From UBA2730 sp022793235 (GTDB lineage Bacteria; Bacillota_I; Bacilli_A; RF39; UBA660): DNA of 21,516 nt. The stretch is from assembly GCA_949745755.1 (NCBI GenBank), contig CATJZL010000067.1, positions 1-21,516 on the forward strand. The letters are read 5' to 3'. The position numbers were made by a program, and so were the translations under genes. The notes beneath the pieces were generated by a model. That model ran no database searches. It was not told the DNA's origin and saw nothing but the letters and a program-made list of their open reading frames with translations. Shown piece after piece: positions 5,800-14,130 of this stretch (positions are counted from its first letter, which is position 1; each line of letters opens with the position of its first letter).

Positions 5800-8622
5800 A
5801 TGGATAAAATAATAATTAAAGGAGCCAGAGAAAATAACTTAAAAAATGTTTCTCTAGAGTTACCAAAAAACAAATTAATTGTCATGACAGGTGTATCAGG
5901 AAGTGGAAAAAGTAGTTTAGCCTTTGATACGATTTATGCAGAAGGAGAACGAAGATATATGGAAAGTCTGTCAGCATATGCTAGACAATTTCTAGGAAAT
6001 AGTGAAAAACCAGATGTCGATTCCATAGAAGGATTAAGTCCTGCAATTAGTATAGATCAGAAAACAACAAGTAAAAATCCAAGATCAACAGTAGGAACAG
6101 TAACAGAAATATATGATTATTTGAGATTGTTATTTGCAAGAGTAGGAACATCTTATTGTCCCAATCATCATATTCCAATAACAAGACAAAGTGTAGAAGA
6201 AATGGTAACCAAATTAAAAGAATATGAAGAAGGTACGAAAATGATTATTATGTCTCCAGTAGTAGATGGAGAAAAAGGAACCCATAAGGAACTATTGGAG
6301 AATTTAAGAAAAGAAGGATATATAAGAGTTCGCATTAATGAAGAAAATTACGATTTATCAGAAGAAATAAATCTAGAAAAAAATAAAAAAGATAAAATAG
6401 AAGTAATAATAGATAGAATTATATTAAAAGAAGAAAGCCTTTCTCGTCTAACAGAAGCAATAGAAAGTGCTACAAAACTATCAAATGGAAAAGTAATCAT
6501 AGAGATTTTAGGAGAAAATCATAAAGAACTAGTATTTTCAGAACATTTCGCATGTCCCTATTGTGAGTTTTCTCTAGCAGAACTTGAACCACGTACATTC
6601 AGTTTCAATGCCCCTTATGGAGCTTGTCCAGATTGTAAAGGTCTGGGAGTCAAATTACAAATAGATGAGGACTTAATCATACCAGATAAAAGTTTAAGTA
6701 TAAATGAAGGCTGTATAAAAACCTTAAATGATGACCAAGACAGTATTGACTATAAGAAATTAGAATGTGTTTGTAAACATTATAAAATAAATATGGATAA
6801 ACCTTTCAATAAATTAACAAAAAAAGAACAACAATATATTTTATATGGAACAGATGAAATCATTAACTTTAAATATCAATCAAAAAGTGGAAACAATTAC
6901 AACAGTAAAGATTATTATGAAGGAATTATTAATAATTTAGAAAGAAGATACATGGAAACTAGTAGTACTTGGATTCGTGACTGGTTAGAAAATTACATGG
7001 TCGAACATAGTTGTGAAACTTGTGAAGGTGCAAGGTTAAAAGAAGAAGTGTTAACAGTTTTAATTGGCGAAAAAAATATTTATGAAGTAACATGTATGAG
7101 TATAAAAGAACTAATCAAATTTTTTGATAATCTAAAATTATCTGAAGAAAAAACAAAAATAGCAGATTTAATTTTAAAAGAAATAAAAGCAAGGCTTTCT
7201 TTTCTAGCTAATGTAGGTTTAGAATATTTGACCTTATCAAGAAGTGCAGCAACACTATCAGGAGGAGAATCACAACGAATAAGACTAGCAACTCAAATTG
7301 GCTCTAGATTAACAGGAGTCCTATATGTTTTAGATGAGCCAAGTATCGGACTTCACCAAAGAGATAATGAAAAACTAATCAAATCTATGCAAGAAATGAG
7401 AGACTTAGGAAATACTTTAATAGTTGTAGAGCATGACACAGATACAATGCTTGCAGCAGATTACCTAGTAGATATTGGTCCAGGAGCAGGAGAAAATGGA
7501 GGAACAGTGATGGCTCATGGTACTCCAAAAGAAGTAATGAAAGATAAAAAAAGTTTAACAGGACAATATTTAAGTGGAAAAAGAAGTATTGAAGTTCTAC
7601 AAACAAGAAGAAAAGGAAATAAAAAATGCATTCAAATAAAAGGGGCAGCAAGTCACAATCTAAAAAATATTGATGTCAAAATTCCTTTAGGAACCCTAAC
7701 TTGTATTACAGGTGTATCAGGAAGTGGAAAAAGTAGTTTAATAAATGATATTATGTGTAAAGAAATTGCTCAAAAATTATATAAAAGTAAAGAAAAACCA
7801 GGAAAACATAAAAAAATGCTAGGAATTGAAAATTTAGATAAATTAGTAGCTATTTCTCAAAATCCAATAGGAAGAACTCCAAGAAGTAATCCCGCCACTT
7901 ATACAGGTGTATTTGACGATATAAGAGAATTGTTTACCACAACAAAAGAAGCAAAAATGCATGGATTTGAAAAAAATAGATTTTCCTTTAATGTAAAAGG
8001 GGGAAGATGCGAAGCTTGTCGTGGAGATGGAGTAAAAAAAATCGAAATGCACTTTTTACCAGATGTATACGTTCCTTGTGAAATTTGTCATGGAACGAGA
8101 TATAATAAAGAAACATTAAGCATAAAATATAAAGAAAAAAACATTGCAGAAGTTTTAGAGATGCGTGTAACAGAAGCCTTAAAATTTTTTGAAAATATTC
8201 CCAAGATAAAGCATAAACTACAAGTATTAGAAGATGTAGGCCTTGGATACATAAAATTAGGACAAAGTGCACCAACCTTATCAGGTGGAGAGGCAGAAAG
8301 AGTAAAATTAGCAAAAGAATTACAGAAAAAAGCAACAGGAAAAACGCTATTTGTCTTAGATGAACCAACCACAGGATTACATATGGAAGATATCAAATGC
8401 CTGCTTGCAATTTTACATAAAATAGTAGATAATAAAGATACTGTAGTAGTAATAGAACATAATCTTGATGTAATAAAAACAGCAGACTATATAATAGATC
8501 TAGGACCAGAAGGTGGAGATCTTGGAGGGGAAATTGTAGCAGAAGGAACACCAGAAGAAATCATAAAAAATAAAGCATCTTATACAGGTAAATTCCTAGA
8601 AAAAATGTTAGAAAATGGGTGA
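5800..8622 (+). CDS. uvrA: UvrABC excision repair ATPase UvrA
   Basis: UvrA is the damage-sensing ABC-type ATPase that works as a dimer and delivers UvrB to lesions. The 940-residue length is normal. Seen in order: Walker A GVSGSGKSS 31-39; zinc ligands C252/C255 and C276/C279; signature LSGGESQ 486-492 with Walker B VLDEPSIGLH; second Walker A GVSGSGKSS 638-646; C737/C740 and C760/C763 as the structural C-terminal zinc module; signature LSGGEAE 827-833; and Walker B FVLDEPTTGLH from 851. All key nucleotide and zinc residues are present. The start uses AGGTG with close spacing. The stop TGA at 8620 shows that TGA is read as stop here. The next gene follows at once, so uvrA may be cotranscribed with the YvlD-like gene, lgt and trxB. 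Confidence 0.98.
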   Translation: MDKIIIKGARENNLKNVSLELPKNKLIVMTGVSGSGKSSLAFDTIYAEGERRYMESLSAYARQFLGNSEKPDVDSIEGLSPAISIDQKTTSKNPRSTVGTVTEIYDYLRLLFARVGTSYCPNHHIPITRQSVEEMVTKLKEYEEGTKMIIMSPVVDGEKGTHKELLENLRKEGYIRVRINEENYDLSEEINLEKNKKDKIEVIIDRIILKEESLSRLTEAIESATKLSNGKVIIEILGENHKELVFSEHFACPYCEFSLAELEPRTFSFNAPYGACPDCKGLGVKLQIDEDLIIPDKSLSINEGCIKTLNDDQDSIDYKKLECVCKHYKINMDKPFNKLTKKEQQYILYGTDEIINFKYQSKSGNNYNSKDYYEGIINNLERRYMETSSTWIRDWLENYMVEHSCETCEGARLKEEVLTVLIGEKNIYEVTCMSIKELIKFFDNLKLSEEKTKIADLILKEIKARLSFLANVGLEYLTLSRSAATLSGGESQRIRLATQIGSRLTGVLYVLDEPSIGLHQRDNEKLIKSMQEMRDLGNTLIVVEHDTDTMLAADYLVDIGPGAGENGGTVMAHGTPKEVMKDKKSLTGQYLSGKRSIEVLQTRRKGNKKCIQIKGAASHNLKNIDVKIPLGTLTCITGVSGSGKSSLINDIMCKEIAQKLYKSKEKPGKHKKMLGIENLDKLVAISQNPIGRTPRSNPATYTGVFDDIRELFTTTKEAKMHGFEKNRFSFNVKGGRCEACRGDGVKKIEMHFLPDVYVPCEICHGTRYNKETLSIKYKEKNIAEVLEMRVTEALKFFENIPKIKHKLQVLEDVGLGYIKLGQSAPTLSGGEAERVKLAKELQKKATGKTLFVLDEPTTGLHMEDIKCLLAILHKIVDNKDTVVVIEHNLDVIKTADYIIDLGPEGGDLGGEIVAEGTPEEIIKNKASYTGKFLEKMLENG

Positions 8623-8626
8623 GAAG

Positions 8627-9067
8627 ATGAGATTAATTATAAAAGAAAAAGGAAAAATACGTCTAAATAAATTTTTAGATTGGTTAATCTATATGTTCTT
8701 TTATACATTAATTCTCATAATTGTATCCAAAATTTTCGATAGTATGTACATTGATACAAAACATTACTATATTTACTGTATGTTAATAACTTTAATCGTA
8801 TATATTCTAAATAAGACAATAAAACCAGTTCTAGTTAAGCTTACAATTCCAATTACAGGAATAACTTTAGGACTATTTTATCCATTTATTAATCTTTTTA
8901 TTTTGAAAGTAGCAGATTGGATTTTATCCTCTCACTTCAATTTAGAAAATTTCTTCATAGCATTAATTATTTCTATTTTAATATCAGTAAGTAACTTCCT
9001 AGTAGATGGTGTAATTATAAGACCGATTTTAAGGAAATTCAAAAAAGATGGTGATAAAATTGAATAG
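8627..9067 (+). CDS. YvlD-like small membrane protein (4-TMS phage-holin superfamily IV type)
   Basis: A 146-residue protein with four hydrophobic segments after a basic N-terminus (RLNKFLDWL, then segments near 15-35, 48-66, 73-95 and 105-125). The pattern of NKTIKPVLVKLTIPITGITLGLF followed by a long hydrophobic stretch resembles the PF04020-type family that includes B. subtilis YvlD. YvlD is also encoded between uvrA and lgt there, and this synteny supports the call. Despite the family name, a lytic role is not shown; in B. subtilis the gene is an envelope-stress-associated membrane protein. I prefer the ATG at 8627, because GGGTGAG precedes it at good spacing; an upstream in-frame ATG at 8615 overlaps uvrA and lacks such a site. 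It overlaps the start of lgt by about 20 bases, suggesting translational coupling. Confidence 0.7.
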   Translation: MRLIIKEKGKIRLNKFLDWLIYMFFYTLILIIVSKIFDSMYIDTKHYYIYCMLITLIVYILNKTIKPVLVKLTIPITGITLGLFYPFINLFILKVADWILSSHFNLENFFIALIISILISVSNFLVDGVIIRPILRKFKKDGDKIE

Positions 9068-9854
9068 AGTAGCTCTAGATTTAGGTATATTTCAAATTTA
9101 TTGGTACTCTCTATTTATTCTATTCGGAATAATAGGAGCCTTTTTTGTAATAAATAAGGAAATAAAAAAGCATAACATTTCAAAAGACTTAATATTTGAT
9201 ATGAGCTTTTATGCCTTAATTATAGGAATAATAGGAGCCAGATTATATTATGTAATATTTAATTTGGATTATTATTTAAAATATCCCATAGAAATATTAG
9301 CCGTTTATAAAGGAGGTCTAGCTATTCATGGAGGTGTAATAGCGGGAGCTCTTTTCATTCTTTATTACACTAGAAAACATAAACTAAATACTTTAAAAAT
9401 ATTAGATATTATCGTAGTAGGTTTGATTCTTGGACAAGCAATAGGAAGATGGGGAAATTTTTTAAACCAAGAAGCCTATGGAGTGGAAACAACCTACCAA
9501 GCTTTAAAAAATATCCATATCCCAGATTTTATAATAAAAGGAATGTATATAGATAAAACATATTATACTCCTACATTTTTATATGAAAGTATATGGAATA
9601 TAGTAGGATTTATTCTATTAATAGGAATAAGAAAGATAAAAAAGTTAAAAGTAGGAACATTAAGTAGTTGCTATTTAATTTGGTATTCTTTAGCCAGATT
9701 TTTTATAGAAGGATTAAGAACAGATAGTCTTATGCTTTATAACCTAAAAATAGCCCAACTTATATCGGTAATTGCAATAATAATAGGAGTGCTATTATTA
9801 ATATATAGTAACAAGAAGAATGACAAATACCATAGGATAGAAAGGAAATGTTAG
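9048..9854 (+). CDS. lgt: Prolipoprotein diacylglyceryl transferase
   Basis: Lgt transfers diacylglycerol from phosphatidylglycerol to the lipobox cysteine of prolipoproteins, the first step of lipoprotein maturation in the cytoplasmic membrane. The 268-residue protein has seven or so membrane segments. It shows YKGGLAIHGG around His94, the Lgt signature GRWGNFLNQE at 133-142, and the late RFFIEGLRTDSL at 217-228 with conserved Arg and Glu. Length is typical. The ATG at 9048 lies inside the preceding gene. A TTG at 9060 is an alternative start with GGTGA five bases upstream, and would leave only a few bases of overlap. It is tightly linked to the preceding membrane gene and to trxB (3 bases apart), so it is one operon. 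Identification is secure; only the start is open. Confidence 0.95.
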   Translation: MVIKLNRVALDLGIFQIYWYSLFILFGIIGAFFVINKEIKKHNISKDLIFDMSFYALIIGIIGARLYYVIFNLDYYLKYPIEILAVYKGGLAIHGGVIAGALFILYYTRKHKLNTLKILDIIVVGLILGQAIGRWGNFLNQEAYGVETTYQALKNIHIPDFIIKGMYIDKTYYTPTFLYESIWNIVGFILLIGIRKIKKLKVGTLSSCYLIWYSLARFFIEGLRTDSLMLYNLKIAQLISVIAIIIGVLLLIYSNKKNDKYHRIERKC

Positions 9855-9857
9855 AAC

Positions 9858-10760
9858 ATGAAACATAATGTAATAATAATAGGAGCAGGAGTAAGTGGAA
9901 TGACTGCAGCGCTTTACTTAAAACGTGCAGGAATAGATTGCATTATAATAGAAAAAGAGATGCCAGGAGGTCAAATAAATTACACATCAACTATTGAAAA
10001 TTATCCAGGTTTTGCTAATATTTTAGGATCAGACCTTGCTATAAATATATATAAACAGATAACAGATATAGGTGTAGAAGTTCTTTTTGATGAAGTAATA
10101 GAAGTAAAAAATGAAAAAAATAAAAAAATAGTAATAACTAAAAACCAAAAATTAGAAACAGAATATTTAATTATAGCAACAGGAAGAAGTCCCAAAAATT
10201 TAAATGTAAAGGGAGAAGAAAAGTTAAAGAACAAAGGAATTAGTTACTGTGCAATTTGTGATGGTTCCCTCTATAAAGATAAAGAAGTAGTAGTAATAGG
10301 TGCAGGAGCAAGCTCGATTAAAGAATCACTCTATTTATCAAATATCTGTAAGAAGGTAACAATATTAAATAGAAGAGATGAATTTAGAAAAACAGAAGAT
10401 ACAAAAGAATTAACAGACCAAAAAAATATCGAAATAAAATATAATAGCGAGGTAAAAGAATTTGTAGGAGAAAAAAAATTAGAAGAGATAAATCTAAAAA
10501 ATGGAGAAAAACTAAAACCAGATGGTTGTTTCATTTTTATAGGATACAATCCTAAAACAAATATTTTTAATAATTTAAATATAACAAATAAAGAAGGATA
10601 TATAGAAATAAATAAAAAATTTGAAACAAAAATAGAAAATATATACGCAATAGGAGATGTAACAACTCATCCAATTTTTCAAATAATCACTTGTATGAGT
10701 GATGCTATAACAGCAAGTTTTGATATTATAGAGAAAATAAATAAAGATAAAAGTAATTAA
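9858..10760 (+). CDS. trxB: Thioredoxin-disulfide reductase (TrxB family)
   Basis: This flavoenzyme passes electrons from NADPH through FAD to thioredoxin in the cytosol. Seen: FAD-binding GAGVSG 9-14 and PGGQI 36-40; redox-active C131-A-I-C134; the NADPH segment GAGASS 148-153; NRRDEFR 171-177, the 2'-phosphate-binding RRDxFR typical of NADPH-using TrxB; and AIGDV 264-268. Length 300 is close to the usual 310. Two parts deviate from the usual consensus: the nucleotide segment (GAGASSIKESLYL rather than a GGDSAxEEALYL type) and the C-terminal GDVTTHPIFQI, where family members usually have an Arg before Gln. These may reflect divergence rather than a change of role. The AAAGGAAATG ribosome site overlaps the end of lgt. 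The gene appears to end its operon. Confidence 0.9.
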   Translation: MKHNVIIIGAGVSGMTAALYLKRAGIDCIIIEKEMPGGQINYTSTIENYPGFANILGSDLAINIYKQITDIGVEVLFDEVIEVKNEKNKKIVITKNQKLETEYLIIATGRSPKNLNVKGEEKLKNKGISYCAICDGSLYKDKEVVVIGAGASSIKESLYLSNICKKVTILNRRDEFRKTEDTKELTDQKNIEIKYNSEVKEFVGEKKLEEINLKNGEKLKPDGCFIFIGYNPKTNIFNNLNITNKEGYIEINKKFETKIENIYAIGDVTTHPIFQIITCMSDAITASFDIIEKINKDKSN

Positions 10761-10777
10761 TACTTTTCCTCTTTTTT
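10749..10777 (+). terminator. Weak terminator overlapping the trxB stop
   Basis: AAAAGTA (10749-10755) pairs with TACTTTT (10761-10767) around a 5-base loop that includes the trxB stop codon. TTTTTT follows at 10772-10777 after a CCTC break. The stem is AT-rich and the T run is offset, so termination may be partial. Confidence 0.35.
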
Positions 10778-10793
10778 GTATGGATTAAAATAG

Positions 10794-10799
10794 TATAAT
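10794..10799 (+). promoter_or_regulatory. -10 box upstream of whiA
   Basis: TATAAT about 60 bases before the whiA start. No TGn extension and no convincing -35 at the right spacing, although T-rich DNA lies upstream. It would give a leader of about 53 bases ending in the AGAAGGAGATG ribosome site. Confidence 0.4.
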
Positions 10800-10858
10800 A
10801 AAAAGAACAAAATGACTTTTTATAAGAACTTTGATAAAATTTAGAAGGAGATGAATTT

Positions 10859-11794
10859 ATGTCTAAAAAAAATATATCATATGGTTCAAAAATAAAAAAC
10901 GAAATAACAACTCTAAATTATTCAAGTTCAGAAAAGATATCCTTACTTTCAGGTTTTATTAGAAATAATGGCTATTTACAAAACAATAAACTATATCTAA
11001 CAACAGAAAATGATAAAATATCTACAATGATACAAAACACAATAAATAATTTATATGAAATAAATACAAAAGTCACAAAAAAAGAAAATATTAATCTTTT
11101 TAAAACAAAATTAAACCTATTAGAAATAGAAGAAAAAATAGACTTCATTCTACAAGATATAGGTTATTATAACAAAACAAATGAATATTTGGAAATACCA
11201 TCCACCTATATTACAGGATCAAATGAAGAAATACGTTCCTATTTAAGAGGAGTCTTTTTATCTTCTGGAAGTATAAATGATCCCACTTCTTCTTACCACC
11301 TAGAATTTACCATAAATCAAAAAAATGAAGCAGTTTTTATTCAAAGGTTATTAAATATATTTGACTTGAACGCTAAAATATTAAATAGAGATAAAGGTTA
11401 TATGATATATATAAAGGAATCAGAAAAAATATGTGATTTTTTAAAAATAGTAGGAGCAAGTAATTCAGTACTATATTATGAAAATATTAGAATATATCAC
11501 GAAGAAAAGAACAAAACAAATAGACTGAATAACTGTGAACAAGCAAATGTAGATAAAGTAATTTTAACCGCTACAAAACAATTAGAACAGATAAAAAAAA
11601 TAGAAGAAAAGATGAGTATAGATTTACTTGATGAAAAATTGAAAGAAGTAATAATATATAGAAAAAAATATCCAGAAGTATCATTGAAAGAATTAAGTGA
11701 AATTATATCATTAGAAACAGGAAAAACAATTACAAAGTCAGGATTAAATCATAGATTAAGAAAAATAAAGGAATTAGCAGATCGTTTAATCTAA
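10859..11794 (+). CDS. whiA: WhiA, DNA-binding sporulation/cell-division regulator
   Basis: WhiA joins a LAGLIDADG homing-endonuclease-like domain without cleavage activity to a C-terminal helix-turn-helix. In Firmicutes it binds the nucleoid and influences division and chromosome segregation. In this 311-residue protein the N-terminal part (SGFIRNNGYLQ, about 36-46) and the repeat YLRGVFLSSGSINDP, about 128-142, match the WhiA/LAGLIDADG fold. The C-terminal portion PEVSLKELSEII...TKSGLNHRLRKI is the WhiA helix-turn-helix. Length is typical. The start is set by AGAAGGAGATG. In B. subtilis the gene sits in a rapZ-yvcK-whiA-crh cluster; here it stands without rapZ or yvcK, directly after trxB and close to clpP. 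Identification is secure. Confidence 0.95.
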   Translation: MSKKNISYGSKIKNEITTLNYSSSEKISLLSGFIRNNGYLQNNKLYLTTENDKISTMIQNTINNLYEINTKVTKKENINLFKTKLNLLEIEEKIDFILQDIGYYNKTNEYLEIPSTYITGSNEEIRSYLRGVFLSSGSINDPTSSYHLEFTINQKNEAVFIQRLLNIFDLNAKILNRDKGYMIYIKESEKICDFLKIVGASNSVLYYENIRIYHEEKNKTNRLNNCEQANVDKVILTATKQLEQIKKIEEKMSIDLLDEKLKEVIIYRKKYPEVSLKELSEIISLETGKTITKSGLNHRLRKIKELADRLI

Positions 11795-11799
11795 AAATA

Positions 11800-11828
11800 T
11801 TGACAAACGCAGTGAGTATTTTTATAGT
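11800..11828 (+). promoter_or_regulatory. Sigma-A promoter (TTGACA-17-TATAGT) for the 11878 gene
   Basis: TTGACA (11800-11805) and TATAGT (11823-11828) are separated by exactly 17 bases, six bases after the whiA stop. The start would be near 11835. The same TTG opens an upstream extension of the next reading frame, but it lies in this promoter and is therefore an unlikely translation start. Confidence 0.75.
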
Positions 11829-11877
11829 AACCCACTATACAAACAACGATCTTACAAATAAGAAAGGGAATAAGAAA

Positions 11878-12744
11878 ATGATAACAAGACAAGAAATAGA
11901 AGAAGCAAAGAAAGAAGACGTAGAAAATACACAAAAACTAAATGATTTAGTAAAAAGAATGTGTGCTGAATTGGAAGTTTATTTAATAAAAAAGAAAAGA
12001 GGCTATCTATATAAATTACAACAACTACTTGGAAATGGTAATGTTGATCCAATTTATAACTTAGAAATAGAATTTTTTATACAGAATGAAACATATTTAA
12101 AAAAGTTTAATGAAATAGCAAAAAAATATGATTACTTTTTTAAAGGTGACATTCAAAATGTTTTAACCTCGCTTACTACAAGTACAAATCTAGAAGAAGA
12201 TATCAAAGTCTTTAAAAGATTTCTTTTAATAAATGAAATCAAAAAGAAAGATGATACTTATGAATTAGAAACAGAACAAGGAAAAATTGTATTCCAAGAT
12301 GCTAAAAAAAGATATCCAAAAGAAACAGAAAAAATGATAGAAGAAGCAAAGAAACGGCATGAAGATACCTACAAAATGTATGGACTCGATTATTCATGTC
12401 ACTTAACAGCCCTTGAATTTATAAAAGCACATAGAAACGATTATTTAATTACTTGTATGTGTCCTCGTATTTTTAATTCAACATGGTGGCTTCACAGTTA
12501 TATTTTAACTCAAGATGAAAATACAGTAATAGATTTTGCTAATAATATTATTATGGAAAGAAAAACATTTAATACACTTTTTGAACCAAATGAAGTACTA
12601 AAAGTTAGACAGATAGATTTTGAAAGATATAGAAAGCAATTAGAATGGATATATCCAGATGTACCTTACAATGAGGCAAACATGCATAAAAATTTAGTGT
12701 TAACAGAAAGAGCCAAACAACTGCAAAAAAGAAAAAGTAACTAA
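11878..12744 (+). CDS. Hypothetical protein with a possible Cys-His-Asp hydrolase core
   Basis: I do not recognise a named family. The start at 11878 is chosen because AAAGGGAA precedes it and the upstream extension lies inside a promoter; this gives 288 residues. The first 160 residues are charged and helical with coiled-coil character. The C-terminal half contains DYSCHLTALEF (172-182), then TWWLHSYIL (202-210), then NTVIDFANNIIM (215-226). The order Cys174, His206, Asp219, with a strand-like H-S-Y and V-I-D, resembles the triad layout of transglutaminase-like and other papain-fold cysteine hydrolases. CMC at 193-195 could add metal or redox chemistry. There is no signal peptide or membrane segment, so it is probably cytoplasmic. 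It has its own promoter and terminator. The hydrolase idea is pattern inference only. Confidence 0.6.
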   Translation: MITRQEIEEAKKEDVENTQKLNDLVKRMCAELEVYLIKKKRGYLYKLQQLLGNGNVDPIYNLEIEFFIQNETYLKKFNEIAKKYDYFFKGDIQNVLTSLTTSTNLEEDIKVFKRFLLINEIKKKDDTYELETEQGKIVFQDAKKRYPKETEKMIEEAKKRHEDTYKMYGLDYSCHLTALEFIKAHRNDYLITCMCPRIFNSTWWLHSYILTQDENTVIDFANNIIMERKTFNTLFEPNEVLKVRQIDFERYRKQLEWIYPDVPYNEANMHKNLVLTERAKQLQKRKSN

Positions 12745-12777
12745 AAAGTCATTATAGAGAACATATAATGACTTTTT
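12743..12777. terminator. Bidirectional terminator between converging genes
   Basis: A perfect 14-bp stem, AAAAAGTCATTATA (12743-12756) with TATAATGACTTTTT (12764-12777), has a 7-base loop. It lies at the stop codon of the plus-strand gene and 22 bases after the end of the minus-strand clpP, and is rich in A on one side and T on the other, so it can serve both. Confidence 0.9.
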
Positions 12778-12799
12778 GTTTAATTATATAAAACAACTT

Positions 12800-13372
12800 T
12801 TATGTAAGTACCTTATCAACTAAACCATAATGGAAAGCCTCCTCAGCATCAAGATAATAATCTCTTTCTGTATCTCTTTCAATAGATTTCAAACTTTTTC
12901 CTGTATTCTTAGAAAGAATGAAATTCAATTTTTGTTTGGTCTTAAGAATATGTTCAGCAGCAATTTTAATTTCTGTTGCCTGTCCTTCAGCACCCCCCAA
13001 AGGTTGATGAATCATTACTTCACAATTTTTAAGAACAGATCTTTTTCCTTTGGCACCACTACTAAGTAAAAAAGCACCCATAGAAGCAGCAAGACCCATA
13101 CCAATAGTTGCAACGTCACTCTTAATAAAATTCATAGTATCATAAATAGCAAAACCAGCACTAACACTTCCACCAGGAGAATTAATATATAAAGAAATAT
13201 CATCATGTGATAAAGAATCTAAATAAAGAAGTTGAGCAATAATAACATTTGCACAATTATCATTAATCTCCCCAGCAAGTAGAATAATCCTGTTTTTAAG
13301 AAGTCTAGAATAAATATCATAGCTTCTTTCCCCATCCATTTCTTTTTCAACAATCATTGGAACTAAACTCAT
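12800..13372 (-). CDS. clpP: ATP-dependent Clp protease proteolytic subunit
   Basis: ClpP is the serine peptidase barrel that degrades proteins unfolded by ClpC/ClpX-type ATPases in the cytosol. The 190-residue protein shows the complete triad: Ser97 in GLAASMGAF, His122 in MIHQPLGG, and Asp171 in ERDYYLDAEEA. It also has YINSPGGSVSAGFAIYDTM (62-80), and length and start match the family. The ribosome site is a modest TAGGTGA. The gene lies 92 bases after the Sua5-family gene on the same strand. A weak T-rich hairpin separates them, so clpP may be read both from the T-box operon and from a local promoter. No CtsR-type heptad repeat (GGTCAAA) was recognised upstream. Identification is secure. 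Confidence 0.97.
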   Translation of the reverse strand: MSLVPMIVEKEMDGERSYDIYSRLLKNRIILLAGEINDNCANVIIAQLLYLDSLSHDDISLYINSPGGSVSAGFAIYDTMNFIKSDVATIGMGLAASMGAFLLSSGAKGKRSVLKNCEVMIHQPLGGAEGQATEIKIAAEHILKTKQKLNFILSKNTGKSLKSIERDTERDYYLDAEEAFHYGLVDKVLT

Positions 13373-13445
13373 AAAATTATCACCTATAAATAATTTATCA
13401 TAAATAAGAAAAATTTATACAAAATAGAGTTCGTCAAAATATGCA

Positions 13446-13474
13446 AATAAAAAAAAGAAATATTTCATTCTTTT
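13446..13474 (-). terminator. Possible weak terminator between the Sua5-family gene and clpP
   Basis: On the minus strand AAAAGAA at 13474-13468 can pair with TTCTTTT at 13459-13453, followed by a long T run. The stem is seven AT-rich pairs and overlaps the stop of the upstream gene, so it is likely leaky at best. Confidence 0.3.
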
Positions 13475-14109
13475 ATTAAAGCAATAGTCTGAAGTTCCTC
13501 TTTTGATATTCTTCCTTCTCTTTGGATATAAATTTTATTATCTTCGACTTTCACAATAGTAGAAGATATAGAATTTTCTATGTTCCCACAATCTATTATA
13601 TAATCTACTTTATTGTTAAAATCATAGATGATATTTTCTATTTTTGTACCAGTTTTTTGTCCTGTAATATTAGCGCTTGGAGCAACTAGAGGTACCTTAG
13701 TATACTGAAGCAGTGTATTCAAAAATGGTTCATCAATCATACGAATAGCTATTTCATCACCGATTAATTCAGTTGACTTAAAAACCCTGTCCTTATCCTT
13801 TCTATGAAGAATAATAGTAAGTGGTCCTGGCCAAAACGTATCCATTAATTTTTGTTCAATTTGATTCGGTTGTTTAGCAACTTTATTTAACATAGTATAA
13901 TTTGATATTAGAACAAGCAGTGGACGATTAAAAGACCGCCTTTTAATTTCAAAAATTTTTTTACAAGCCTCTTTATTATAAGCATTAGTACCTATTCCAT
14001 AAACCGTTTCAGTTTTAAAAATAATTATTTTCCCTTTTACTATTTTCCTTGATAATTTAAATAATATATCTGGGGTAAGTTCTTGTTGTTTATAAATAAT
14101 GGTTTTCAT
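13465..14109 (-). CDS. L-threonylcarbamoyladenylate synthase (Sua5/YciO/YrdC/TsaC family)
   Basis: Family members make threonylcarbamoyl-AMP from threonine, bicarbonate and ATP. The TsaBDE system then uses it to form t6A37 in tRNAs that read ANN codons. The 214 residues contain the family motifs: KTETVYG 32-38, KRRSFNRPL 56-64 (the K-R-x(4)-P-L substrate/ATP site), FWPGPLT 92-98, VAPSANITG 142-150 and STIV 183-186, with a terminal REGR. The usual Pro before T-x-T-V-Y-G is Lys here. It is the short, single-domain form, without the C-terminal Sua5 extension of longer homologues such as B. subtilis YwlC. It starts 21 bases after the asnA stop and so shares the T-box-controlled transcript. The enzyme family is clear; the assignment as the cell's TsaC relies on no second copy being known. 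Confidence 0.88.
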   Translation of the reverse strand: MKTIIYKQQELTPDILFKLSRKIVKGKIIIFKTETVYGIGTNAYNKEACKKIFEIKRRSFNRPLLVLISNYTMLNKVAKQPNQIEQKLMDTFWPGPLTIILHRKDKDRVFKSTELIGDEIAIRMIDEPFLNTLLQYTKVPLVAPSANITGQKTGTKIENIIYDFNNKVDYIIDCGNIENSISSTIVKVEDNKIYIQREGRISKEELQTIALIKE

Positions 14110-14130
14110 AAATACAACCTATAAAATTCA

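Noticed and set aside
7988..8396. Long minus-strand frames of 126 and 102 codons inside uvrA
   Set aside because: They are shadows of a fully conserved coding sequence, with no ribosome site and Leu/Phe-rich composition typical of antisense AT-rich DNA.
11800..11877. TTG-initiated extension of the gene at 11878
   Set aside because: The TTG is the first part of a consensus TTGACA-17-TATAGT promoter; the ATG at 11878 has its own ribosome site.
13373..13464. CtsR-type operator before clpP
   Set aside because: Only a single TTGACG/CGTCAA is present; the GGTCAAA heptad direct repeat is absent.
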